From positions 1 through 48,744 of the forward strand of contig JAAYRH010000076.1 of the NCBI GenBank assembly GCA_012518835.1: a stretch of DNA of 48,744 bases. The letters are read 5' to 3'. Position numbers and translations under genes: made by a program. Source of the stretch: Aeromonadales bacterium. Its GTDB lineage: Bacteria; Pseudomonadota; Gammaproteobacteria; Enterobacterales; Aeromonadaceae. The notes beneath the pieces are model-generated. The model did not search any database. It had not been told where the DNA came from and saw only the letters and a program-made list of their open reading frames with translations. Shown in pieces: positions 9,975 to 19,187 of the stretch; position 1 is the first letter of the stretch, and every line of letters begins with the position of its first letter.

Positions 9975-10514
9975 CTATTTTTTCTTTGGGGCTAGCACCA
10001 TGACGGCTTGGCGACCTTCCATTTTCGGGAAAGCTTCCACTACGGCCAGCTCGTCTAGATCCGCTTTAATGCGGTTCAGTAGATCAAAGCCTAGGTCTTG
10101 GTGCGCCATTTCACGACCGCGAAAACGCAGTGTGATTTTGGCTTTATTACCCTCTTCTAAAAAGCGAACCAGGTTGCGTAGTTTTACCTGATAGTCGCCA
10201 TCATCAGTACCGGGACGGAATTTAACTTCCTTCACCTGTATCTGTTTTTGCTTTTTTCGTTGTTCCTTGGACGCCTTGCTCTTCTCATAGAGGAACTTAC
10301 CGTAATCCATCAAACGGCAGACGGGCGGCTCGGCATTGGGACTGATTTCCACCAGGTCTACACCTGCAGTGGCTGCAGTTTCGAGAGCCTCTGCAATAGA
10401 GACTACACCCATAGGCTCGCCTTCCAGTCCGACTAAGCGGACTTCTGGTAGACGGATCTCATCATTCAGTCGATTGCGAGGAGCTGGTTTGCTCCCTCTT
10501 TTAGCGCCTTTTAT
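9975..10514 (-). CDS. infC: Translation initiation factor IF-3, with ATA start codon
   Basis: IF-3 keeps 30S subunits free and checks the start codon and initiator tRNA. The full protein is 179 residues, the normal size. Read from ATA at 10512-10514 it begins (M)[19 protein letters not shown], matching the IF-3 N-terminus (KGGKR...NRINGEIR in E. coli). The first in-frame ATG, at 10412, would remove 34 conserved residues. GGAGG stands 7 nt before the ATA, and the codon overlaps the thrS stop by 4 nt. Non-canonical starts (AUU in E. coli) underlie IF-3 autoregulation, because IF-3 rejects its own start codon. The body contains [18 protein letters not shown] and [10 protein letters not shown]. 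Confidence 0.95.
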   Translation of the reverse strand: MKGAKRGSKPAPRNRLNDEIRLPEVRLVGLEGEPMGVVSIAEALETAATAGVDLVEISPNAEPPVCRLMDYGKFLYEKSKASKEQRKKQKQIQVKEVKFRPGTDDGDYQVKLRNLVRFLEEGNKAKITLRFRGREMAHQDLGFDLLNRIKADLDELAVVEAFPKMEGRQAVMVLAPKKK

Positions 10515-12445
10515 AACTTATCCTCCACTGTTTTATTACCGCGAGTTTGGATTTCTTGCTGTATTAGCAAGCTGAGCTCTTCTACATCGAAGATACCCAA
10601 ATCCTGTCCCTTGCGAGTGCGCACTGCCACTTTTCCGGCTTCGACTTCTTTGTCACCGCACACCAACATATAAGGTACTCGCTTTAGAGTATGCTCGCGG
10701 ATTTTAAAGCCTATCTTCTCATTTCTCAAGTCCGCTTTGGCTCTAATGCCAACTTTATTTAGACTATCAGTGAGATTGAGTGCGTAATCGGCCTGATTAT
10801 CGGTAATGTTGAGCACGACAACCTGAGTAGGAGCCAGCCAAGTTGGAAATAGGCCAGCATATTCCTCAATCAAGATACCGATAAAGCGCTCGATCGACCC
10901 TAGGATAGCACGGTGAATCATAACTGGCACATGGCGTTCGTTATCTTCTCCGACATAACTTGCTCCAAGGCGACCGGGAAGCGCAAAGTCAAGTTGAATA
11001 GTGCCACACTGCCAAGCTCGGTTTAAGCAGTCATAAAGCGTAAATTCAATTTTAGGACCATAAAAGGCCCCCTCACCGGGCTGTAGCTCATATTCGATAT
11101 CGGCGGCGGTTAAGGCTTCTTGTAAGGCTAACTCGGCCTGATCCCATGCTTCATCGCTACCAATCCGCTCTTCAGGCCGTGTCGAGAGCTTAACGGCGAT
11201 ATTGGTAAAGCCAAAGGTTTGATAAGTGTCGTAAACCAGCTTGATACAATCAGATACTTCGGATTGAATTTGTTCTTCAGTACAGAAAATATGAGCATCA
11301 TCTTGGGTAAAGCCACGTACTCGCATTAAGCCATGCAGTGCGCCGCTGGGCTCATTACGGTGACAACTACCAAATTCCGCCATACGCAGTGGTAAGTCAC
11401 GGTAGGACTTTAAGCCTTGGTTAAAGATTTGCACATGACCGGGGCAGTTCATGGGCTTAATCGCATAATCACGGTTTTCTGAACTCGTAGTAAACATAAA
11501 ATCTGCGTACTTATCCCAGTGCCCCGAGCGCTCCCACATTACGCGATCCATCATTAACGGACCTTTTACTTCTTGATACTGATAGGCGCGTAGCTGCTCA
11601 CGAACAAATTGTTCTAGCTCACGAAAGATAGTCCAGCCGTCGTGATGCCAAAACACCATGCCCGGTGCTTCTTCTTGCATATGATACAAGTCGAGCTGCT
11701 TACCAATACGACGGTGGTCACGCTTAGCTGCTTCTTCAAGCTGCACTAAATAAGTGTTGAGCGCTTTTTTATCAGCCCACGCGGTACCGTAAATGCGTTG
11801 CAACATTTTATTTTTAGAATCACCACGCCAGTAGGCTCCAGAGATACGTTGTAATTTAAAGTGCTGACAAAAACGCATACTCGGCACATGAGGACCCCGA
11901 CACATGTCGATGTATTCTTCATGATAATAAAGGCCAGGGCGGTCGTCTTGGCTGACGTTTTGATCCAAAATTTCTATTTTGTAAGGTTCGTGGCGCTCAG
12001 CAAAGGTATTGCGCGCCTCTTGCCAGCTAACTTTCTTTTTAATCACCGGATAGTTGGTTTTAGCCAACTCTTTCATGCGCTTTTCAAGCTTGGCGACATC
12101 CTCTTCGGTCAGCGTGTAGTCCAAGTCAATATCATAATAAAAGCCGTTATCGATTACCGGACCGATGGCCATCTTAGTATGTGGCCATAACTGCTTAATG
12201 GCGTGACCTAATAAGTGAGCACAAGAGTGGCGCAGGATTTCTAAGCCCTCTTGGTCTTTCGCGGTAATAATAGCGACGTCTGCATCTTGCTCAATCAGCT
12301 CACAAGCATCGACCAGCTCACCGTTAATACGCCCAGCAATACAGGCTTTAGCAAGGCCCGGTCCTATATCTTGAGCGACATCCATTACAGATACAGCGTG
12401 TTCAAATTGACGTTGGCTACCATCGGGAAGGGTAATTATCGGCAT
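10511..12445 (-). CDS. thrS: Threonine-tRNA ligase
   Basis: A class II synthetase, 644 residues. It has an N-terminal TGS domain (1-61), an editing domain with [11 protein letters not shown] (about 72-82) and a CRGPHVPS segment near 180, a catalytic core with [10 protein letters not shown] (zinc Cys), [20 protein letters not shown] and [14 protein letters not shown], and a C-terminal anticodon domain ([18 protein letters not shown]). It heads the thrS-infC-rpmI-rplT-pheST-ihfA operon. A leader of about 170 nt precedes it. Confidence 0.97.
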   Translation of the reverse strand: MPIITLPDGSQRQFEHAVSVMDVAQDIGPGLAKACIAGRINGELVDACELIEQDADVAIITAKDQEGLEILRHSCAHLLGHAIKQLWPHTKMAIGPVIDNGFYYDIDLDYTLTEEDVAKLEKRMKELAKTNYPVIKKKVSWQEARNTFAERHEPYKIEILDQNVSQDDRPGLYYHEEYIDMCRGPHVPSMRFCQHFKLQRISGAYWRGDSKNKMLQRIYGTAWADKKALNTYLVQLEEAAKRDHRRIGKQLDLYHMQEEAPGMVFWHHDGWTIFRELEQFVREQLRAYQYQEVKGPLMMDRVMWERSGHWDKYADFMFTTSSENRDYAIKPMNCPGHVQIFNQGLKSYRDLPLRMAEFGSCHRNEPSGALHGLMRVRGFTQDDAHIFCTEEQIQSEVSDCIKLVYDTYQTFGFTNIAVKLSTRPEERIGSDEAWDQAELALQEALTAADIEYELQPGEGAFYGPKIEFTLYDCLNRAWQCGTIQLDFALPGRLGASYVGEDNERHVPVMIHRAILGSIERFIGILIEEYAGLFPTWLAPTQVVVLNITDNQADYALNLTDSLNKVGIRAKADLRNEKIGFKIREHTLKRVPYMLVCGDKEVEAGKVAVRTRKGQDLGIFDVEELSLLIQQEIQTRGNKTVEDKL

Positions 12446-12634
12446 GAAATATCCTTAACAGTGGTGCACCCTACCAAAGCGCACATGTATGTGTGTAAAT
12501 GAAGCTGTCATGCGTCGCAAGCGACACCGCGCAACGCTATCATCTGGTATACGGTGCCAGTATGACGTGCCCTTTAGGGGCTGGGCTGCAAGACAGACAT
12601 TAAGAAGACTGTATTTAGGGCGCGTATTTTACCA
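12446..12634 (-). promoter_or_regulatory. thrS promoter and long untranslated leader
   Basis: On the minus strand TGGTAAAAT (12626-12634) is an extended -10 element (TGn followed by 5 of 6 consensus bases) with no clear -35. It predicts a start near 12619 and a leader of about 170 nt. E. coli ThrRS represses its mRNA through a tRNA-like leader. The length here would allow that, and a small GTCG-CTTG-CGAC hairpin is present, but a tRNA-Thr-like fold was not established by eye. Confidence 0.4.
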
Positions 12635-12668
12635 GAGACGCCCCTACCCTGCCACCGCAAAATAGCCG

Positions 12669-13109
12669 TTAAGTTTGGTTATTCTCTTGGGCTTGGGCTT
12701 TTAACCACGTAAAGCGGCCATGAGGAATATATAATAATTCGGCTACTTCTCGGATGAGCGCTTCTTCTTCAATATCGAGGGTATGATCACTAAAGGCCAG
12801 CCGCCATAGGGCATATAAAATATCTTCTCGCTCACCAATGGGTAAGTTTTTAAGCTCAGAGGTATACTTGAATAATGATACCGCATCCGTTTGCTGCGCT
12901 TTAGTATGGGAAATTAATTCTTGTACCCGCTCCGGTGTTTGCTTAGTTAAGCGAGCTAGTAACTTTTCTGCCAATTGGCGCTCATTGGCGCTAACATGCC
13001 CATCGGCTAACATCACTTCCCCTAATAAGGTGCTAATCGCCACTTCTTTACAGGGCGTGGTGGGCTGTGGCTCTGTGGTATCTAGCCACGCTTTGATTTG
13101 TTCAAGCAT
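12669..13109 (-). CDS. TerB-like (tellurite resistance TerB family) protein
   Basis: A 146-residue all-helical protein. The double acidic motifs GEVMLADGHVSANERQLAEKLL (about 30-51) and AFSDHTLDIEEEALIREVAELL (about 109-130) are the paired metal-binding-like helices of the TerB fold. No signal peptide or membrane segment. Single gene with GGAGG before the ATG. The family is widespread and its role in such stand-alone forms is unknown; no ter operon is present here, so tellurite resistance should not be assumed. Confidence 0.75.
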   Translation of the reverse strand: MLEQIKAWLDTTEPQPTTPCKEVAISTLLGEVMLADGHVSANERQLAEKLLARLTKQTPERVQELISHTKAQQTDAVSLFKYTSELKNLPIGEREDILYALWRLAFSDHTLDIEEEALIREVAELLYIPHGRFTWLKAQAQENNQT

Positions 13110-13140
13110 ATTTTATCCTCCAATCACGGCTTAGCTGCGC

Positions 13141-13406
13141 ATAAGTAGTTCGGCGTAACAGGCGTGGTTTTATGATGCCACTAAGTAACAAAGAAAAATT
13201 AATTTTTAAAGCTTTTTTGCCACGGAATCCACAAACACCACGGATGAAGCGCAATAAGAAAAGAGCTTATCTTATCTAAGATCTTACCCAGTATTTATTC
13301 GTTTAGATCTTGATTTTTCCGTGGGTTCAGTGGGTTCCGTGGCGAAGTTGTCTTAAGTTTTAAAAGCAAGCTTACGACATAATCCACATTAGTTTTAAGG
13401 CATTAC
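13141..13406 (+). repeat. 265-bp palindromic (MITE-like) repeat, copy 1
   Basis: This stretch is repeated in inverted orientation at 27777-28041, with about 15 differences in 266 positions by hand alignment (about 94% identity, one indel). It is itself palindromic. Arm GCCACGGAATCCAC (13219-13232, continuing to 13244) faces GTGGGTTCCGTGGC at 13330-13343, and an inner pair AAGATCT (13278-13284) / AGATCTT (13305-13311) is nested inside. There is no coding capacity. It fills most of the 341-bp gap between the divergent terB-like gene and folM. It could be a non-autonomous mobile element or a structural repeat; the family was not recognised. Confidence 0.85.
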
Positions 13407-13450
13407 TTAACACCCTCAATGGCAGCACTATTAGTAACAGGAGACAGCTT

Positions 13451-14197
13451 ATGCCACAACCTGTGGTCTTAATCACCGGTGCCGCAAAACGACTAGGCGC
13501 ACACATGAGTCGCCATTTGCACCAGTTGGGTTACCGTTTAATATTGCACTATCATCACAGCGAAACCCTCGCCAAAGCCTTACATCACGAGTTAAATCGC
13601 CTTCGCCCTGATAGCGTTCAACTCCTCAGACAAGATTTGGCTCAACTTGAACAACTGCCTGCCATGGCAGATCGGGTCATTAACTGCTTTGGTCGACTGG
13701 ATGGCTTAATAAATAATGCCTCTAGCTTTTATGCCACTCCTTTTGGTAATAGTCAGCCACAGCAATGGCATGACTTAGCCAGCACCAATGCCGCCGCGCC
13801 CTACTTTCTCATACAAGCTTTAGCCAAGACTTTAATAAGCCATCAAGGGGCCATTGTTAATATGGTGGATATTCATGCCGATAATGGTTTAAAGGATCAC
13901 TTGTTATATAGTATGGCTAAAAATGCCCTAGCCACCTTAACCCGAGGCCTAGCGACAGAGCTTGCACCTAAGGTGAAAGTCAACGGCATCGCTCCTGGCG
14001 CTATTATCTGGCCCGAGCAAGAATTAACTCCCAGTCAGAAAGAGCAAGTACTTAATTCTATTCCGTTGGCTCGCTTGGGAACTGCTCAAGAAGTAGCAGA
14101 CACCGTCGAATTTTTATTAACGGGCCCGCGTTATTTAACCGGTCATATTATTACGCTCGATGGTGGCCGCTCGAGTCGTGGTTTAGTTGATGCATAA
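13451..14197 (+). CDS. Pteridine reductase (short-chain dehydrogenase, FolM-like)
   Basis: A 248-residue SDR enzyme. The NADPH-binding motif TGAAKRLGAHM (residues 9-19) lies in an AxR-type turn typical of pteridine reductases. NNASSFY, DIHADNG and the catalytic pair Tyr-x-x-x-Lys in YSMAKNAL follow, with LDGGRSSRGL at the end. Members reduce dihydrobiopterin or dihydrofolate. AGGAG lies 7 nt before the ATG. Alone between the repeat and the efflux gene. The substrate is inferred from family only. Confidence 0.8.
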   Translation: MPQPVVLITGAAKRLGAHMSRHLHQLGYRLILHYHHSETLAKALHHELNRLRPDSVQLLRQDLAQLEQLPAMADRVINCFGRLDGLINNASSFYATPFGNSQPQQWHDLASTNAAAPYFLIQALAKTLISHQGAIVNMVDIHADNGLKDHLLYSMAKNALATLTRGLATELAPKVKVNGIAPGAIIWPEQELTPSQKEQVLNSIPLARLGTAQEVADTVEFLLTGPRYLTGHIITLDGGRSSRGLVDA

Positions 14198-14223
14198 ACA
14201 GGATTTTAAAATAAGAAAGCGAT

Positions 14224-14249
14224 AAGCTGATGCGAGATTAGCTTTTCTA
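14224..14249 (+). terminator. Probable weak terminator after the pteridine reductase gene
   Basis: An 8-bp stem AAGCTGAT/ATTAGCTT with one G.T pair, loop GCGAG, followed by TTCTATT. Confidence 0.4.
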
Positions 14250-14284
14250 TTACTTCAATACACTTAGGAACTTAACCCCTCGTT

Positions 14285-15763
14285 ATGATGCGAAGCAGCG
14301 TAGTGACCAGCATAGTGACGTTATTAGCGGCGAGCTTATTTGGCTGTGTAACTTATTCGTCAACGGACGCCTCTAATCGCACTCAGCCCTTGCCTCGCAG
14401 TGCGCTGAGTGTGACGCCTGATTATGCATTAAGCCAAGTGGAGTCAAGCACCGTCACTACGATTGATGCCAAGCACACTTACTCTCTTGATGAGCTCATT
14501 GCCTTAGCGCAACATAATAACCCTGCCACCCGGATCGCGTGGCAAGAAGCCGAGCAAGCGGCGACGGCGGCCGGCATGGTCAAAGCCACTTACTTACCTA
14601 TGCTCTCGGCCAGTGTGCTCGGGGGTTATCAGCGCAGTAAACGACATACTCAAAGTGAGCTAACTAATTTACCGCTGGATGTCGAAATAGACACTACCAA
14701 TCATAGCCATATCAGTGGGATAGTTCCGGCACTTACTATGGAATGGCTCTTATTTGATTTTGGTAAGCGCGCCGCCCTACAAAGTGCGGCCAAGGAATTA
14801 GCTACCGCCAGTCGCGTTAAGTTTACAGGGGCACATCAGGCCGTTATTTTTAATGTCTCTCGAACTTTTTTTGAATATAGCGCGGCGCGAGAAAATACTA
14901 AACTCGCCGCCCAGCATTTAGAAAACTCGCTTAATTTAACTAACGCGGCGCAAGCACGCTTTCGTCACGGGGTAGCGACGTCTATTGAAGTGGCACAGGC
15001 TAAACAATTAGCAGCTCAGGCCAAACTTGCGAAAGTACAAACTAAAGGCGTAGAGCAAGACGCCTACCAAGCGCTGTTATCAGCTATCGGACTGCCTCCT
15101 ACAGCAGAGATACAGATTGCGGATACCCAAGGTCGAACTTTGCCGCATTTCTCTGAGCTCCCCAATGATGAATTACTTAAAGAGGCTCTTGCCTATCGTC
15201 CCGACTTGCTCGCCGTAGATGCGGCTCGTAAAGCGGCAGAAAAAGGAGTCGACTCTGCACAAGCGAACTATATGCCTAAAGTGGCTTTGTTAGGGGTGGC
15301 TGCCAGTGGTAATGCCAACTTTAATCTGCGTGGTGTGGGCGAAATGAGCCCCCACTCTTCTTCGCAGGCGATACTTTTAGGCGTCACCCTACCGCTATTT
15401 GATGGAGGGTTAAGACGAATGCAAGTGCAAGAAGCCGAGTCGCGGGCGATGGCGGCACAAGAGCTTGTACGTAAAACACAGCAAGATGCTCTTAAAGAAA
15501 TGCACTTTGCAGTTAACGCGCTGCGCTCAGCATTAGAAGCATATGAAGCAGCCTCTGAGTTAGTAGAAGCCGCCACCTTAACCCACGATGCGGCACAAGA
15601 AGCTTATAAAGTGGGAGTAGGCAATATGATGCTCGCTACCCAAGCCGCTAACGGCTTGCTAGATGCTGCTCAAGCGAAAAGCTTGGCCTATGCGGGCGCA
15701 TTAATTGCCTCAGCCAACCTAGCGTTTATGATGGGACAGATGAACCAAGCACCAGCGAGTTAA
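14285..15763 (+). CDS. mdtP: Outer-membrane efflux lipoprotein of the TolC/NodT family (MdtP-like)
   Basis: The outer-membrane exit duct of a tripartite exporter. A 492-residue protein with a lipoprotein signal ending in the lipobox LFGC (Cys 21). Two OEP repeats rich in Ala/Gln heptads form the periplasmic coiled-coil barrel (about 70-290 and 300-485). The neighbours converging from the other side are an MdtN-like adaptor and an MdtO-like membrane protein, so it is assigned as MdtP. Its 3' end overlaps the mdtO 3' end by 38 nt, tail to tail. In E. coli mdtP follows mdtO on the same strand. Confidence 0.8.
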   Translation: MMRSSVVTSIVTLLAASLFGCVTYSSTDASNRTQPLPRSALSVTPDYALSQVESSTVTTIDAKHTYSLDELIALAQHNNPATRIAWQEAEQAATAAGMVKATYLPMLSASVLGGYQRSKRHTQSELTNLPLDVEIDTTNHSHISGIVPALTMEWLLFDFGKRAALQSAAKELATASRVKFTGAHQAVIFNVSRTFFEYSAARENTKLAAQHLENSLNLTNAAQARFRHGVATSIEVAQAKQLAAQAKLAKVQTKGVEQDAYQALLSAIGLPPTAEIQIADTQGRTLPHFSELPNDELLKEALAYRPDLLAVDAARKAAEKGVDSAQANYMPKVALLGVAASGNANFNLRGVGEMSPHSSSQAILLGVTLPLFDGGLRRMQVQEAESRAMAAQELVRKTQQDALKEMHFAVNALRSALEAYEAASELVEAATLTHDAAQEAYKVGVGNMMLATQAANGLLDAAQAKSLAYAGALIASANLAFMMGQMNQAPAS

Positions 15764-17507
15764 AGCGCTGCGTTAATTGGTCGAGTTGTTGTTGATAGTC
15801 GGACAAACTAGTATGCCCTAGGTGTAATCGCTTAGGCTCCAAATAAGCGAGGCTTAACTCGTACTCAGCTTCTTCTAATACTTGGGCCGCTTGACCGGCA
15901 TAGACCACCCTTTGAAGCGTATCTTTGTTTTCGGTAGTGGCCCAATCCTCTAATATCTGCTGTAAGTGAGTCATGTGCTTTTTTACTGAGTGAATAACGC
16001 TATACGGCCATATTTGTGTAAAAGCGAGATACATCATTAGATTACCCAATAAAATCCCCACAATGCGATCGCCTGCCACACTTAAATCCACACTGGGACC
16101 AAAACCCTGTAAAGTGATAAGAAAAAAAGCAAAGGCAATTTGGATCCCCGCATAGGCCACCCGCTCTGAGCCAATGCCAACCCAAGCCGCTAAAATACTC
16201 ACCACAAATACTGCGGCCATTAAGGTCCCGATAGACGTCATGTGCGGCATAAAGAACACCAGTAATATTACACCTAAGGTGGCACCGATTAAGGCGCCAA
16301 TAATACGTAACACGAGCTTATTAATAGTTTCGCCGCTGCTGCCCAAGGTGGCAACATAACACGTAATCATCGCCGTATGGATACCTTCCCACTCAATGCT
16401 ACTGTAGATGAGATAGCATAAAATAGCCGCGCCGGTGGCTTTAACCGCAGTACGCAGATACGCCGAATTGACAAAAGCGTCCGCCACAAAAAACGTAGCT
16501 TTTTCTTCTGGAATAGTAAACCCTGCGTTATTTTGCTCACTGCTGAGCGTGTTCAGCGCTTGGGCAATGTCTTGATAAGGGGTTAAAGAAAAGTCAGACA
16601 CTTGCCACTTAAAGTAAGAAGTAGGCAATGATTTACTTTGTCGTAACTGACGGGCGGCGAGCAGGCAGGCAGTAGCTAACTGCTGTTGTTGCTGAAGTTG
16701 TCGCTCGGTGGGCACAGTGGTTTGAGTTGTGAGAGCTAAACTGGCCAAAAGTATTTGATAACTTTGTATGACGGCGACGGCTAAATCTTGTTGTCGTTTC
16801 TTCGGCACAAAGTGAAATAGTTTCAGCCATTTTAGGCGTTTTTGCTGGCTTTCTATTCCCTCTGCCACCATAGCGCGCACTTGCTGCGCCGAAGCGTGCT
16901 GTTGCAAACTTTGTGCCGCGAGCTCTAAGCGCCCGGCCACTTCATTCACTAATACTGCTTGCGGCTGGCGGCCAGCGATTAAATTAAAGCTGATAACCAG
17001 TGCCATAGGAGCACATGTCATTAGCCACGCATATAGCACTGCCCGAGTGGCTACTTCACCAAAAGGCACATGCGCTAATAAGGTCATTACAAAGGCAATG
17101 ACTAAGGCAATAATACCGCCCAGCGGCCCTAATAAACTGGCGTTTCCCAAATACAATAAAATAACGGAAGTAAACGCCATAATGGCTAAGCGTGCCGGTG
17201 GTGAGCTAATAGATAGGTTGACCAAACCAATAAGGATAAATACCACAATGGAGACTAGCACCACTAATGCGATGGCTAACACCATACTTTCTGCCGAGTC
17301 TGACTTCATCACAAAGAAGATCACATAACAGCTTAATACGGCAGCGGGAATGTGAAAGGTCATAGACACTAAGGTCATTAAGGCACACAGCAGCGCAATG
17401 CGCCATGTTTGCTCCCAACGCCCCGGAAAGGGACGCAAATCATGTTTTATTTGAGCCCACCAGTGAGTGAACACGGGAGAGGAGTTAATCACAATACTGA
17501 CCGTCAT
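15726..17507 (-). CDS. mdtO: FUSC-family inner-membrane exporter (MdtO-like)
   Basis: 593 residues in two membrane blocks, each of about five to six helices (about 30-180 and 355-500), separated by a soluble helical region and followed by a cytoplasmic tail. This is the FUSC/aromatic acid exporter layout. It lies between an adaptor gene and an outer-membrane channel gene as in mdtNOP (sdsRQP), a system linked in E. coli to export of sulfa drugs and related compounds. At 593 residues it is shorter than E. coli MdtO (about 680). Its start overlaps mdtN by 23 nt. Confidence 0.78.
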   Translation of the reverse strand: MTVSIVINSSPVFTHWWAQIKHDLRPFPGRWEQTWRIALLCALMTLVSMTFHIPAAVLSCYVIFFVMKSDSAESMVLAIALVVLVSIVVFILIGLVNLSISSPPARLAIMAFTSVILLYLGNASLLGPLGGIIALVIAFVMTLLAHVPFGEVATRAVLYAWLMTCAPMALVISFNLIAGRQPQAVLVNEVAGRLELAAQSLQQHASAQQVRAMVAEGIESQQKRLKWLKLFHFVPKKRQQDLAVAVIQSYQILLASLALTTQTTVPTERQLQQQQQLATACLLAARQLRQSKSLPTSYFKWQVSDFSLTPYQDIAQALNTLSSEQNNAGFTIPEEKATFFVADAFVNSAYLRTAVKATGAAILCYLIYSSIEWEGIHTAMITCYVATLGSSGETINKLVLRIIGALIGATLGVILLVFFMPHMTSIGTLMAAVFVVSILAAWVGIGSERVAYAGIQIAFAFFLITLQGFGPSVDLSVAGDRIVGILLGNLMMYLAFTQIWPYSVIHSVKKHMTHLQQILEDWATTENKDTLQRVVYAGQAAQVLEEAEYELSLAYLEPKRLHLGHTSLSDYQQQLDQLTQRFNSLVLGSSVPS

Positions 17508-18555
17508 GCACTATGGTGGTAGCAGAGGCTCCTGCACGTAGTAACCATTCTTGTTCTGGCGCTATTTTTAAACTAAAGCGCACCGGAAAACGCTGTGCGA
17601 CTCGTACCCAATTCATCGATTTTTGTACATACGGCATATTACGCGGCAGATTAATTATGTCCTCTGAACTAACTCCCCAACCAATGCTATCTACTCGTGC
17701 TTTTATCGCGGTGTTGGGATCAGCTAAAATATACACGGTGGCACAATTACCAGGCTTAATACGTTTAAGATCGGTCTCTCGGTACATACCTACCGCATGC
17801 CAATCTTGAGTATCAATCAGCGTAAAAACACTTACCTCAGGCAATAAATGCTCCCCGCTACTCACGTTTAAACCGACAACATAGCCCGATTGAGGGGCCT
17901 TGATATGAGTTTTCCTTAGATCGCGCTCTGCCATCGCCAAACTACTTTGCGCCATCTCGACCATAGCGGCTTCTGCTTCGGTGTTACTCACTAATGCATC
18001 GGCGGCACCGGCCTGCTCTAGTGCTTGGCGCAGCGAAATATTAGCGTCTTGAGCTAAGGTTTTAGCTTCATCGAGTTGCTGCTGAGTAACGTAGCCTTTA
18101 GGCGCTAACGATGCCATTCTTTTTTGACTTTGATTAGCGAGGCGTAAATTAGTGCGTGCCCGCTCAATTTGCTCATTAGTGATAGTGGCGTTATGAGACT
18201 CGGCTTGAATGATCCGCTGCTTATTTTCAAAAGTGGCTTTCGCCAAGGCCAACTCGGCTTTGGTTTGTTGTACCCGCAATTCATAAAACTCCGGATCAAG
18301 TGAAAATAAGCGCTGCCCCTTAGTTACTTTATCGCCATCTTTTACATAAATTTCAGCAATTTGTCCGGGTACCGCCGTAGTAATGTGTACTACATTCGCT
18401 TCTAGCGTAGCATCTTCCGATAACGGGTTATGAAGGGTTTGCTGCCAATACAGTAAGCCAAAGATAATAGCTGCTACAACTATCAAAAGGCTGATAATCA
18501 TGGCTACTACTTTCTTAGTAGCTGAGTGAGGGGCAGTTAAGTCAGGACTATCCAT
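17485..18555 (-). CDS. mdtN: HlyD-family periplasmic adaptor (MdtN-like)
   Basis: The membrane fusion protein of the tripartite exporter, 356 residues. One N-terminal membrane anchor (about 15-37, VVAMIISLLIVVAAIIFGLL), a split lipoyl domain (VPGQIAEIYVKDGDKVTKGQ and IKAPQSGYVVGLNVSSGEHL), a helical hairpin between them rich in Ala/Glu/Gln, and a beta-barrel end. It follows ytcA by 8 nt and overlaps mdtO. Confidence 0.85.
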   Translation of the reverse strand: MDSPDLTAPHSATKKVVAMIISLLIVVAAIIFGLLYWQQTLHNPLSEDATLEANVVHITTAVPGQIAEIYVKDGDKVTKGQRLFSLDPEFYELRVQQTKAELALAKATFENKQRIIQAESHNATITNEQIERARTNLRLANQSQKRMASLAPKGYVTQQQLDEAKTLAQDANISLRQALEQAGAADALVSNTEAEAAMVEMAQSSLAMAERDLRKTHIKAPQSGYVVGLNVSSGEHLLPEVSVFTLIDTQDWHAVGMYRETDLKRIKPGNCATVYILADPNTAIKARVDSIGWGVSSEDIINLPRNMPYVQKSMNWVRVAQRFPVRFSLKIAPEQEWLLRAGASATTIVHDGQYCD

Positions 18556-18563
18556 GTTTTATC

Positions 18564-18836
18564 CTAAGGTAAAAATAGCAACCAGAGCGCGGCAAAGCAC
18601 AGACCAAGGGCTAGGCAAGTATAAATAAACAGCCGAAAGTGTAAGACATCATCAATTCCCAGGCGAATAAATACCACTCGGATGAGCAGCGTGGCCAAGA
18701 TAGCAATAAAAATAAATACCAACCACGCTGGAAAATAAGAGCCTGCTAAGGCAAAAGATGGGGCGCCCCTACAACCGCTCAACAGTAATAAGGGCATTAA
18801 ATAAAATACAGGCATTTGTTCACCACGATTAACCAT
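18564..18836 (-). CDS. ytcA: YtcA-family small lipoprotein
   Basis: About 90 residues. A lipoprotein signal with lipobox LLSGC is followed by a family-like ALAGSYFPAW and two hydrophobic helices. E. coli ytcA lies directly before mdtNOP, and the same order (ytcA-mdtN-mdtO) is kept here. The start is uncertain. ATG 18836 gives a basic n-region (MVNRGEQ) and the usual family length. ATG 18815 has the better ribosome site (GGTGA at 5 nt) but no positive charge. A TTG at 18851 is less likely. Function unknown. Confidence 0.75.
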   Translation of the reverse strand: MVNRGEQMPVFYLMPLLLLSGCRGAPSFALAGSYFPAWLVFIFIAILATLLIRVVFIRLGIDDVLHFRLFIYTCLALGLCFAALWLLFLP

Positions 18837-18967
18837 AAAAGGACTACACAACCCCTTTGTTATTAAATGTGCTTAAGGTGTTTTGTAGTTCAAAGTGCAA
18901 TGTTGAAACTCACCCAGCTGAAGCAAGATGATTCTTGTTGTCATCGGTTTCTGCATGGTGATATTAA

Positions 18968-18997
18968 ATCATATTAGTCTTCTAAAACCTCTTGCAA
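18968..18997 (-). promoter_or_regulatory. Candidate promoter of ytcA-mdtNO
   Basis: On the minus strand, TTGCAA (18992-18997), an 18-bp spacer and TATGAT (18968-18973) predict a start near 18960, about 125 nt before ytcA. Confidence 0.35.
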
Positions 18998-19187
18998 GCG
19001 TTTATGGTGTCGGCACTTCCTGGCACCACATATACAAACAGCAATGACTATCTGACTGACGACACCCTACAACGTAATTAACGTTTATTATTGAAGATTT
19101 TTCAGGCTGGTATTTTATATTTAAATATTGGCATGTTGGCATAACACTGTGTATTGCTATCTACCAGCCAAGCGTTAGTGTATTTAC
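18998..19187. other. Intergenic stretch between the efflux operon and ribE
   Basis: Together with 18837-18967 this is about 350 bp without a gene. AT-rich around 19080-19140. No ORF with a ribosome site, no tRNA and no strong terminator for ribE was seen. An imperfect GGTGTC...GGCACC inverted repeat near 19009-19030 is the only structure noted. Confidence 0.5.

Noticed and set aside
10336-10575. 79-codon plus-strand ORF over the thrS-infC junction
   Set aside because: Antisense shadow of infC and thrS; no ribosome site.
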